6,449 nt of DNA from NCBI GenBank assembly GCA_038319215.1, contig JBBQCZ010000189.1:1-6449 (forward strand), written 5' to 3'. Below, one piece after another: positions 1 through 5,922 of this stretch (position 1 is its first letter; each line of letters starts with the position of its first letter). A model generated the notes under the pieces. That model was not told the DNA's origin, made no database searches, and saw only the letters and a program-made list of their open reading frames with translations. Source of the DNA: Bact-19 sp038319215. Lineage in GTDB: Bacteria > Bacteroidota > Bacteroidia > Bacteroidales > ML635J-15. The position numbers and the translations under genes were made by a program.

Positions 1-124
1 GCAACGTAATGGCGGTAGTTAGCGATAAACGTATTCCAATAATTATCGGCAGCGAAATTACTGGCTACACTCCAGAACTACTTATTGCCAAGGATTATTA
101 CCCGTTTGGTATGGAAATGAGTGG
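1..124 (+). repeat. RHS-core direct repeat, copy A (identical to 4144-4267)
   Basis: These 124 bases match 4144-4267 at every position, third codon positions included. The match stops sharply inside the codons for EMSGRY: A continues aagatatgg, B continues taggtacag. The left limit is unknown because the window starts here. Both copies are read in the same frame, so a crossover within the repeat would give an intact fusion. Confidence 0.97.
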
Positions 125-1106
125 AAGATATGGCGGAGCAAATGGAACTGAACCTGATAGTGAGTATAGGTTTGGTTTCCAGGGGCAGGAAAAAGACGAC
201 GAGTGGACTGGGCAAACTGGTAGCCATCTAAACTATAAATACAGGATGTATGATGCACGTATAGGGAGGTTTTTTGCGATTGATCCACTGGCAGCAAAGT
301 ATCCTTATAACTCAACTTATGCGTTTAGTGAGAATAGGGTTATTGATGGTGTTGAGTTAGAGGGGTTGGAGTTTATGTGGCGAGCAGGAACAAAATTTGA
401 ATACTACCCTCAACTTAGTCTTTCAAAGGTTGGTGGCGCAAAAGGTATAAATATTAACCTATCAATGAATATGGTTGAAGAAAAATATCCCCACTTACAT
501 GCAGCATTAATAATGAATGGATATAATCAACAATCTACAGATTCATATAGTGACTCAGGGACATTGGGCAAATACACAACTGCTGGCACTCCACGTCAAG
601 TGAGTGAGTATAGTAAAAAGTTTAATAAATGGATGCCAAAAGGCAGAAACCCAGAAAACTATTCGACTCTAGGAAATTTAAATCAATTACAGGCTGCTGC
701 ATATGCTTCTGCTGATTTGTTTGTATTATTTTTACAGGAGTACCAAAAGTCATTTTACAATGTTGTACGTACTGAAGCAAATAAATTTGATAGTAATGAC
801 CTGTATTATGCAAGGAGAACTGAAACCATTGTGACGAATGCTTACATTATGGGTCTTATTTCCGACGATTTCAGCACGGCTGAAGATATCAAAAATATTT
901 CAAACATGTTACTATCATTTGAGTTTTATAATAATGCAGGGAGAGATCTAAAGTATGCAAATCAATATTATAAAATAGTTGATTATCTTTATAGAAATGC
1001 AGTTGATCTTGAAATGAATATTGACATAAGAGAATCCAAATATGATTGTTCTGGAAAGCTAATCGAACAAGGAGAAACAACCAATATGAACTTTTTAACG
1101 AAATAA
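1..1106 (+). CDS. RHS-family polymorphic toxin, C-terminal part (module A), 5' end outside window
   Basis: The reading frame is already open at base 1 (first full codon at base 3), so the ATG at base 9 is internal and the N-terminal part of the gene is missing. Numbering from that Met, residues 1-121 are the RHS repeat-associated core: YYPFGMEM at 30-37, YRFGFQGQEKDDEW at 53-66, YDARIGRFFAIDPLAAKYP at 81-99. RHS proteins form a shell that encloses a C-terminal toxin, which is exported and released. Here the core ends NRVIDGVELEGLE, without the DPxG seen in module B. Residues 122-365 are the variable tail and presumed toxin. I recognise no family or catalytic motif in it, and it has no convincing membrane helix. 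The tail is more AT-rich than the core, as expected for a swapped module. The stop codon overlaps the start of the LRR gene, its likely immunity gene. The RHS assignment is firm; the toxin activity is inferred. Confidence 0.9.
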   Translation, partial: NVMAVVSDKRIPIIIGSEITGYTPELLIAKDYYPFGMEMSGRYGGANGTEPDSEYRFGFQGQEKDDEWTGQTGSHLNYKYRMYDARIGRFFAIDPLAAKYPYNSTYAFSENRVIDGVELEGLEFMWRAGTKFEYYPQLSLSKVGGAKGININLSMNMVEEKYPHLHAALIMNGYNQQSTDSYSDSGTLGKYTTAGTPRQVSEYSKKFNKWMPKGRNPENYSTLGNLNQLQAAAYASADLFVLFLQEYQKSFYNVVRTEANKFDSNDLYYARRTETIVTNAYIMGLISDDFSTAEDIKNISNMLLSFEFYNNAGRDLKYANQYYKIVDYLYRNAVDLEMNIDIRESKYDCSGKLIEQGETTNMNFLTK

Positions 1107-1876
1107 TGATAAATTACAGTAGAAAAATAATATACATTTTGATAACATGTGTGGTTACGATACTTTTTGTTTGTTGCAGTACTAGAGTTATCAATAAAAA
1201 AGTATCAGAGGAGAAAAAAGATACAGATACAATTGATTATAAAAGATCTCCGATATATAATGATATTGAGGAAGCTAAAACTAATAAAGAAAAAGTTTAT
1301 CAACTTGCTTTGATGTGGGAGGATTATACTAAATTGCCTGTTGAATTGTGCATTTTTAAAGAACTTAGAGTATTAGCTTTACAGCATAACAGAATATCAA
1401 CTTTAGAATCAGACTGCATATACTCTGAATTAGTTGAATTGCGAGAGCTTGCCGTATCTGACAATAATATTGATTTAATTCCAGAAGACTTATGCAATCT
1501 TAAAAAGCTTGAATATTTAAATTTAGCCCAGAATAACATTACGAATTTGCCAGACAATTTCGATCAATTATCAAGCCTATTTGCTATAAGTTTGCAATCA
1601 AATAAATTGACAACATTTCCTAATGTTCTGTTAAAAATGAAAAATATTGAATATATATGGTTAGACCATAATAAAATAGAGACGATTCCTAAAAATATTA
1701 GAAATTTAGAAAAACTCAGAACACTGTCTTTATCTTACAATAATATTTCAACAATACCAACAGAATTATATGAATTAAAAAATTTAAAAGAAATTGCCTT
1801 AATTGGTAATCCTATTGATTCAACAGAGATCGTAAAACTCAAGAAGAAATTAGTTAATTGTGAAGTAATCTGGTAG
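1106..1876 (+). CDS. Leucine-rich-repeat lipoprotein or membrane-anchored protein, candidate immunity protein for toxin A
   Basis: The ATG at 1106 overlaps the RHS stop in TAATG (one shared base), which suggests translational coupling. An earlier in-frame ATG at 1046 lies inside the toxin gene and would bury the signal sequence, so 1106 is preferred. The 256-residue product starts with a basic MINYSRK, a hydrophobic stretch (8-22) and LFVCCS, a weak lipobox with Cys23 or Cys24 as the possible lipidated residue. A charged linker follows. Leucine-rich repeats then run from about residue 85 to 235; the consensus Asn falls at 120, 143, 166, 189, 212 and 235, an exact 23-residue period. LRR domains bind proteins, so direct binding of the toxin fits. 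Export would place it at the envelope. The immunity role is inferred from position only; an LRR surface protein with another job is possible. The gene is clearly more AT-rich than the RHS core. Confidence 0.82.
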   Translation: MINYSRKIIYILITCVVTILFVCCSTRVINKKVSEEKKDTDTIDYKRSPIYNDIEEAKTNKEKVYQLALMWEDYTKLPVELCIFKELRVLALQHNRISTLESDCIYSELVELRELAVSDNNIDLIPEDLCNLKKLEYLNLAQNNITNLPDNFDQLSSLFAISLQSNKLTTFPNVLLKMKNIEYIWLDHNKIETIPKNIRNLEKLRTLSLSYNNISTIPTELYELKNLKEIALIGNPIDSTEIVKLKKKLVNCEVIW

Positions 1877-1907
1877 TTCAATAAGTATGGTATATTAAAA
1901 GTATCAA

Positions 1908-1985
1908 TAAAAAACTTATCAACACCACCCTTCACCCATATTAAAACCTTGCACAGCAAAGCCCTGCAAGGTTTTAACTTTTTAA
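1908..1985 (+). repeat. Cassette-end repeat, copy 1 (matches 5688-5765)
   Basis: This 78-base block follows the LRR gene by about 30 bases and aligns without gaps to 5688-5765, which follows the immunity gene of module B. By hand count 67 of 78 bases agree. The differences are confined to an 8-base block (1926-1933) and three bases in the hairpin loop. It starts with taaaaaacttatcaacac and contains the terminator hairpin. Two modules with unrelated toxins and partners therefore share the same downstream border. Confidence 0.93.
1941..1983 (+). terminator. Rho-independent terminator after module A
   Basis: A perfect 13-base stem, TTAAAACCTTGCA (1941-1953) with TGCAAGGTTTTAA (1965-1977), has an 11-base loop and is followed by CTTTTT. 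It lies 64 bases after the LRR stop codon and should end the RHS-LRR transcript. Confidence 0.9.
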
Positions 1986-2154
1986 CCCTGATTATGCAAT
2001 ATAACTTCGTAGTGAGACTTTAAAGCCCAAAGAAATCAAGGATTTCGTGAGATAATCGTACCCATTGGTACGGTTGTCGAGTGAAATTCAACGTAGTGAT
2101 TGATTTCAAAGGGATTTAAAGTTGTAATAGATTTTATATTGCATATTCAGGGTT
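1984..2154. repeat. Long imperfect inverted repeat (fold-back or MITE-like element)
   Basis: The two ends are inverted copies: AACCCTGATTATGCAATATA (1984-2003) against the reverse complement of the sequence ending ATATTGCATATTCAGGGTT (up to 2154), with one mismatch in about 20. The arms continue with many matches (ACTTTAAA, GAAATCAA, ATTTC) to a centre of CGTACC-CATT-GGTACG (2057-2072). The left arm is 79 bases and the right arm 88. No coding potential of useful length was seen. Terminal inverted repeats with no gene suggest a non-autonomous mobile element; a structured RNA or a chromosomal repeat of another kind is also possible. I could not define a clear target-site duplication. The left end abuts the last bases of the terminator repeat. 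Confidence 0.6.
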
Positions 2155-2489
2155 TTCTACACCTCTCATTCCAACAGCTTTTAAGAACTTGTCCCGATTC
2201 ATCGGGAGGATTTTATGTCTTTTTGACTTCGTCGAGCTCGTAAACTCGGTTTTGCGGTGGTTGTTTTGGTTTATTTTTGCTGCTAGAAAAATGCTTTATT
2301 TTGGGGTTCTTATTTTGTAATTGTTTTTTTGCGGTGGTTTTACTCTCTATTTACTGGCGTTTTACTGTTTTTTAACTTCGTTGCGGCGGACGGAATCGAA
2401 GTGAGGGGTTAGCTGCGCTGATTACCCCTAGCTTTTTTAACTGTTATATAAGTTAATTTTCGAGTATTTGTTATGATTGGGTTGGCATA
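2155..2489. other. Gene-poor stretch with small hairpins and a short direct repeat
   Basis: No supported gene lies here. The + strand is strikingly rich in T and G. Visible structures are TCCCGAT-tc-ATCGGGA (2192-2207); ACTTCG (2375-2380) with CGAAGT (2397-2402); and the repeated 13-mer TTTTGCGGTGGTT at 2250-2262 and 2327-2339. On the - strand a 22-codon ATG frame (2202-2134, MNRDKFLKAVGM...) ends inside the right arm of the fold-back element; its reading frame is open for roughly 100 bases further upstream without a start. It may be the tail of a decayed gene, but I would not call it a gene. Confidence 0.5.
2405..2437 (+). terminator. Possible terminator hairpin reading rightward
   Basis: GGGGT (2405-2409) pairs with ACCCC (2424-2428), with a short inner AGC/GCT pairing, followed by TAGCTTTTTT. 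No + strand gene just upstream needs it, so it may belong to an unrecognised short transcript or be a leftover. Read on the - strand it lacks a T-run, so it is not an obvious terminator for the Abi_2 gene. Confidence 0.35.
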
Positions 2490-3416
2490 TTATAATTTCC
2501 ATACTGGCTCATTTTGCCAATTATTTAAAAATCCAAGTTTATACTTAGGCACTTCTGGCCAATTATCAAAAAGTGTAAGAATCTTTGTTCTTAAAGCATC
2601 ATCTTTTGATAGGTATTTGCAAAAATAAACCATCGTTGATATTATTAAAAATGGTTTCTTTTCTTGTGTAGAATCTAAAGAATTGATAAACCAATTTCCA
2701 CGCGGGTTATTTAAAATGCACACTGGTCGTTTTACCATGGTTCTACTCCATAGTCTGGAGTGATGAGCAATAATGTTTCTAATATATGTAATCGCTTCTA
2801 ACCAACTAGAAAGTTCACTATGCAGACTCAGTCCAAATTCGTTCGCTATAATAGCTTTCTCTGGAAGCTGATGATTCAAACATTTATATAATTTAGAAAG
2901 TACTCCCATCGAAGCAACTTCCAATATTTTCCATGCATCAGGATCCTCAGTTGGATATTTGTTGCGTTGGTGTTTTATGAATATTTCTTGACTTCTATTG
3001 AATTCCTTTTTTAACTCATCCAAAGTTTGAGAATGCATTTTTCTGGCCCCATCTATATACAAAATAGTATCGTCAAATAAATTGGCATTTAGATACCAAA
3101 GCCCCCCATAACTTAATGACAAATGATAAATCATTTTAGTTCGTAAAGCAATTTCAATATGTTCGATTGCATTAAACAATATAAGACGCAATTCTCTATC
3201 AAAATTATAACGATCAATTACATCCTCAAAATAAGTATTTGGTTTAAATTTATGTGAATGATAATCATCTTGCATATCCCACCAATAACCTTTTAACCTG
3301 TAATAACTAATGTTCTTGAGGATGACAGGAACTTTGTCGTAATCATGAAAGTGCATTCCTCGATTTTCAAGCACTGCTAATTGATCATTTATGGTATAAG
3401 CTGGCTTATTTGACAT
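2490..3416 (-). CDS. Abi_2 (AbiD/AbiF-type) abortive-infection protein with HEPN motif
   Basis: The 308-residue product has the typical order of the Abi_2 family: QLAVLENRGMHF (12-23), ISYYRLKGYWW (36-46), a helix with FNAIEHIEIALRTK (81-94), PDAWKILEVASMGVLSKLY (159-177), and RNIIAHHSRLWSR (213-225). The last contains R213-x4-H218, the RxxxxH signature of HEPN domains, many of which are ribonucleases. Length is normal for the family and nothing is missing. Members include lactococcal phage-resistance proteins that stop growth of infected cells; here the trigger and target are unknown. The gene is alone on its strand, between two RHS modules, with its own promoter and a structured leader. It acts in the cytoplasm, as no signal sequence is present. 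Family assignment is strong; RNase activity and anti-phage role are inferred from relatives. Confidence 0.92.
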   Translation of the reverse strand: MSNKPAYTINDQLAVLENRGMHFHDYDKVPVILKNISYYRLKGYWWDMQDDYHSHKFKPNTYFEDVIDRYNFDRELRLILFNAIEHIEIALRTKMIYHLSLSYGGLWYLNANLFDDTILYIDGARKMHSQTLDELKKEFNRSQEIFIKHQRNKYPTEDPDAWKILEVASMGVLSKLYKCLNHQLPEKAIIANEFGLSLHSELSSWLEAITYIRNIIAHHSRLWSRTMVKRPVCILNNPRGNWFINSLDSTQEKKPFLIISTMVYFCKYLSKDDALRTKILTLFDNWPEVPKYKLGFLNNWQNEPVWKL

Positions 3417-3421
3417 AGATA

Positions 3422-3471
3422 TAAAAAGAAAATGACCCGCAAGCAGTTCTTATGGTATGCAATACGGGTTC
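3422..3471 (-). ncRNA. Putative structured leader RNA of the Abi_2 gene (hairpin plus U-rich tail)
   Basis: On the - strand the first transcribed bases predicted from the promoter read GAACCCG. ACCCG (3469-3465) pairs with CGGGT (3439-3435), and GCA inside it pairs with TGC across an internal loop, leaving a loop of about 12 bases. The closing arm is followed by CATTTTCTTTTTAT and, three bases later, by the ATG of the Abi_2 gene. Hairpin plus U-tract resembles a leaky terminator, as in toxin-antitoxin loci where a small RNA precedes its toxin gene. Structured RNAs have been reported next to some AbiF/Abi_2 genes, but I cannot test whether this is a member. It could also be a simple attenuator. 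Confidence 0.5.
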
Positions 3472-3479
3472 TGTTATTG

Positions 3480-3508
3480 CAAAAGTAATGTTGATACTGT
3501 TTGTCAAA
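3480..3508 (-). promoter_or_regulatory. Bacteroidota-type promoter for the Abi_2 gene
   Basis: On the - strand TTTG (3508-3505, within TTTGACA) is followed after 17 bases by TACTTTTG (3487-3480), a match to the -7 element TAnnTTTG. The expected start of transcription, near 3471-3475, falls right at the 5' edge of the leader hairpin. The agreement of promoter and hairpin position is what makes both calls credible. Confidence 0.65.
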
Positions 3509-3658
3509 TATGATATTTGTCATGTTTTTGATAAATAATCACTATTTAGTGCAACTTTTAACGTTTTATTAATCAATATTATATGGATTGACAAATAAAA
3601 AAATGCAAATATATTGAATTTCAATTAAAAACTTTAAGAGTGATAGTTGTTTTTGTTA

Positions 3659-3853
3659 TTAGGAAAAATATAGCTTTTGTTTCAACACTTCAATCCCCAG
3701 AATTTCTATCAGTTTCACGAAACTTGATAGAGTTTCACCCTGGCGCGGATTTAGCTTCAATTCTTCCGCCACAGTCGGATCGGTTGTAATCCGTGCCCTT
3801 GGTGCTGATAGATTAGACAATTTGAGGAGGTGCTTTATTTTTAGTTCAAGTAT
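3659..3853 (-). pseudogene. Remnant of a small protein gene, possibly HTH-like
   Basis: An open - strand frame of 64 codons ends at the TAA complementary to 3659-3661. It has protein-like composition, reading ELKIKHLLKLSNLSAPRARI, then TVAEELKLNPRQGETLSSFV, then KLIEILGIEVLKQKLYFS. It has no ATG; the only plausible starts are TTG (3820) or GTG further in, so it is probably a 5'-truncated gene. The helix-rich pattern ending KLIEILGIEV recalls the C-terminal half of Xre/HTH antitoxin-type regulators, but this is a weak resemblance and no family is claimed. The DNA also contains near-palindromes: CTATCAGTTTC-AC-GAAACTTGATAG (3706-3730) and GGCGCGGATT (3742-3751) with AATCCGTGCC (3788-3797). RHS homology of module B begins about 20 bases beyond its upstream end. 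Confidence 0.4.
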
Positions 3854-3914
3854 TCATTCTAAGTTTGGCTTTTAAACAAAAACATATTATCTTCGCATCA
3901 CACAAGCTAATATT

Positions 3915-5267
3915 ATGGCAACTTACGACAGAGTATATTCCGAAGAAGACCCAGACATGCTAATGAATTTTAGCTTGACCGAGCGTCCTATTTATGGTTC
4001 GTCGTGTGCTGCTAATAATACCGAAGATGTTTTGTTGGTTTCGCAAACAATTAGTGCAAACACAACAACCGATTATTTCGATAACCCCGAAATCCTCTCT
4101 CACACCAACGGCTATAAACATTTCGAACTCACAAACCATCTTGGCAACGTAATGGCGGTAGTTAGCGATAAACGTATTCCAATAATTATCGGCAGCGAAA
4201 TTACTGGCTACACTCCAGAACTACTTATTGCCAAGGATTATTACCCGTTTGGTATGGAAATGAGTGGTAGGTACAGCTTAACTGACCCTGAGGTTTTGGG
4301 TAGAGACTATAGATTCGGGTTTAACGGCAAAGAGAAGGACGACGAATGGAATGGGCAGACGGGTTCTACTTATGATTTTGGCGCAAGGCTTTACGATGCA
4401 AGGATAGGAAGGTGGATGGCGTGCGACCCGTTGGCTGAGAAATATCCTTATTTAAGTCCTTATTCTTTTGTTGCTAATAGTCCATTAGTATTTATTGATC
4501 CAGATGGCAAAGATATTGATATATCAAAAGCAGTTGATAATCAAACTGGAAAAACGGTAGTAACTATTACATTATCTGGATATGTTTCTTTTGATCATTT
4601 ATCAACAACAACAACTTCAAAACAAAGAATTAACTATGTATATAATCTTAATGAAAGTTTAAGTGAGACCTTTTCTAAATCATATGAAAATGAAAACGTT
4701 GAAGTCGTGTTTATTTCCAATATGAAATTAGGCACAGATCAAGATATTGCCAATGACCAAAGTTCACATGCTATTTATGTGACAAATTTAAATACTGGAC
4801 CAAACAAAGTTAATAATGACAATATAGGAGGCTTTGTTAATGCAATTGGTGGCAAAAAATCCTATTTACCTATGTCATTACAAAAGAAAACTGCATGTCA
4901 TGAAGTTGGACATTGGCTTGGATTAGGTCACCCAAAGGACATTGCAAAATATGCAGAACACTATGCAAATAGCTACAAGCTATCACAAGATCCAAATTTT
5001 GTAAAGTTCAATGGTTGGACTTGGGATCAGGCTTACAAGTCATTCTCACAGGATAATCTTATGCATCATGCTAATGACCCAGGTACAATGCCAGGTGGTG
5101 GAGACAATTTTGATTATATTCAGCTACAAATGGTAGAAGATGCTCAATTAAATCAAGGTAGTAATCAATGGGATTTTACTAATGATCAACCTGCTAGCAG
5201 AACCAACCCGTTACCAAACGTATCTAGGGATAACTTAATAAGAAATGCAAAAACTCTAGTAAAATAA
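3915..5267 (+). CDS. Orphan RHS tip with metzincin-like zinc metalloprotease toxin (module B)
   Basis: Residues 1-199 are RHS core (HLGNVMAVVSD at 75-85, YYPFGM at 109-114, YRFGFNGKEKDDEW at 132-145, YDARIGRWMACDPLAEKYP at 160-178, ending IDPDGK at 194-199). Residues 200-450 are the toxin. It carries HEVGHWLGLGH (329-339), the HExxHxxGxxH zinc site of metzincins with Glu330 as catalytic base, and DNLMHH with Met383 as a plausible Met-turn. The toxin should cut a protein substrate, not identifiable here. The ATG at 3915 is the first start, but RHS homology to module C continues in frame upstream to about 3871, where TAA (3873-3875) stands in place of a TAC Tyr codon. The shell-forming N-terminal part is absent and no clear promoter precedes it, so this is best read as a silent donor cassette. 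The partner gene follows 9 bases after the stop. Confidence 0.92.
   Translation: MATYDRVYSEEDPDMLMNFSLTERPIYGSSCAANNTEDVLLVSQTISANTTTDYFDNPEILSHTNGYKHFELTNHLGNVMAVVSDKRIPIIIGSEITGYTPELLIAKDYYPFGMEMSGRYSLTDPEVLGRDYRFGFNGKEKDDEWNGQTGSTYDFGARLYDARIGRWMACDPLAEKYPYLSPYSFVANSPLVFIDPDGKDIDISKAVDNQTGKTVVTITLSGYVSFDHLSTTTTSKQRINYVYNLNESLSETFSKSYENENVEVVFISNMKLGTDQDIANDQSSHAIYVTNLNTGPNKVNNDNIGGFVNAIGGKKSYLPMSLQKKTACHEVGHWLGLGHPKDIAKYAEHYANSYKLSQDPNFVKFNGWTWDQAYKSFSQDNLMHHANDPGTMPGGGDNFDYIQLQMVEDAQLNQGSNQWDFTNDQPASRTNPLPNVSRDNLIRNAKTLVK
4144..4267 (+). repeat. RHS-core direct repeat, copy B (identical to 1-124)
   Basis: Every base agrees with 1-124, and both copies lie in the same RHS reading frame. 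Crossing over between the two would remove 4143 bases: toxin tail A, the LRR gene, the fold-back element, the Abi_2 gene and the 5' part of module B. It would join the upstream RHS gene to the metalloprotease tail. Confidence 0.97.
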
Positions 5268-5276
5268 ATTACTTAC

Positions 5277-5690
5277 ATGAAGAACATTATTTTTATCTTA
5301 TTATTTGTATTAACGAATAAATTATATTCTCAAAGCATGGATTTAATTTTGGGAAATGGTTTTTTTTCTGATTCTTGTAAAATTAATTTAATGAGAATAA
5401 CTGAAGATAGCATATCTGAGGTAGTTATATTCAATGATGTGTTGGAAACAGATTACATTTCTGGATATGCGAAAAGAATCGAAATAGATTATTCTCATGG
5501 TGAAATACTTTTTTTTAAATTTTGGCAAAATAATGTTTTTATGAGTGGTTTTCAGTTCAATCCTGATTTGTTTAAGAAGCAAAACAAAATTGAACTTTAT
5601 GTTGATGGTGGTGATAGTTACATCTATTTACTTTCAAATGCTAAGAAAGAAAAAAAACATAGCAACAAAAGATTAAAAATCAATGACTAA
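5277..5690 (+). CDS. Small secreted protein, candidate immunity protein for the metzincin toxin
   Basis: The 137-residue product begins MKNIIFILLFVLTNKLYSQS, a typical Sec signal peptide (Lys2, hydrophobic 4-12, likely cleavage near Ser18-Gln19). The mature part would be periplasmic or outer-membrane associated. It looks beta-rich, with strands such as SEVVIFND, GEILFFKFW and KIELYVDGGDSYIYLLSN, and ends in a lysine-rich tail. I recognise no family. The gene starts 9 bases after the metalloprotease stop and shares its terminator, the standard place for an immunity gene. An exported inhibitor implies that the protease acts in the periplasm. The function is inferred from position and signal peptide. 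The ATG at 5277 is chosen because it places the signal peptide at the N-terminus. Confidence 0.8.
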   Translation: MKNIIFILLFVLTNKLYSQSMDLILGNGFFSDSCKINLMRITEDSISEVVIFNDVLETDYISGYAKRIEIDYSHGEILFFKFWQNNVFMSGFQFNPDLFKKQNKIELYVDGGDSYIYLLSNAKKEKKHSNKRLKIND

Positions 5691-5765
5691 AAAACTTATC
5701 AACACTCTAAAAAACCCATATTAAAACCTTGCACCGCAACGGCCTGCAAGGTTTTAACTTTTTAA
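5688..5765 (+). repeat. Cassette-end repeat, copy 2 (matches 1908-1985)
   Basis: The repeat begins on the stop codon of the secreted protein gene (TAA 5688-5690). It carries the same taaaaaacttatcaacac start, an 8-base replaced block (5706-5713), then acccatattaaaacc and the terminator hairpin. Homology ends at tttttaa; beyond it the two copies have unrelated sequence. Confidence 0.93.
5721..5763 (+). terminator. Rho-independent terminator after module B
   Basis: The stem TTAAAACCTTGCA (5721-5733) with TGCAAGGTTTTAA (5745-5757) is identical to the one after module A. The 11-base loop differs at three positions, and CTTTTT follows. Conservation of the stem with drift in the loop points to function. 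Confidence 0.9.
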
Positions 5766-5844
5766 ACTACAGTGCTACAAACGACTAAAAATCAACGGCT
5801 TTAGCCCTCGTTTCGACACCGCTCAACGCAACGCACGTAAGTAA
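5766..5844. other. Spacer between modules B and C, nothing recognised
   Basis: Seventy-nine bases separate the terminator from the first RHS-like codons of module C. I see no promoter matching TAnnTTTG, no hairpin of note and no gene. Confidence 0.5.
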
Positions 5845-5922
5845 AATTTACCTTCCCAATCCACCAGAAAAGGCGGACAAGTTATTGGAAAAACACATAA
5901 CACCGGCAACAGAATTGTTAAA

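Noticed and set aside
82..315. Antisense open frame of 77 codons opposite the RHS core
   Set aside because: It lies wholly opposite a clear RHS coding region and its translation has no family features.
1046..1105. Earlier in-frame ATG for the LRR gene
   Set aside because: It would add 20 polar residues before the signal sequence and overlap the toxin gene by about 60 bases; the ATG at 1106 gives a proper N-terminus.
1324..1557. Antisense open frame opposite the LRR gene
   Set aside because: It mirrors the repetitive LRR codons; the + strand frame has an exact 23-residue repeat and is plainly the coding one.
1735..1959. Antisense frame across the LRR 3' end and terminator
   Set aside because: It crosses a terminator hairpin and has no sign of a real gene.
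1984..2154. Integron attC site
   Set aside because: The ends lack the RYYYAAC and GTTRRRY core sites; only the general palindromic shape is similar.
2250..2339. CRISPR-like repeats (TTTTGCGGTGGTT twice)
   Set aside because: There are only two short copies with no regular spacing and no cas genes.
2437..2456. TTAAC...GTTAA stem as a terminator for the Abi_2 gene
   Set aside because: The stem is only five AT-rich pairs, and on the - strand it is followed by A, not T.
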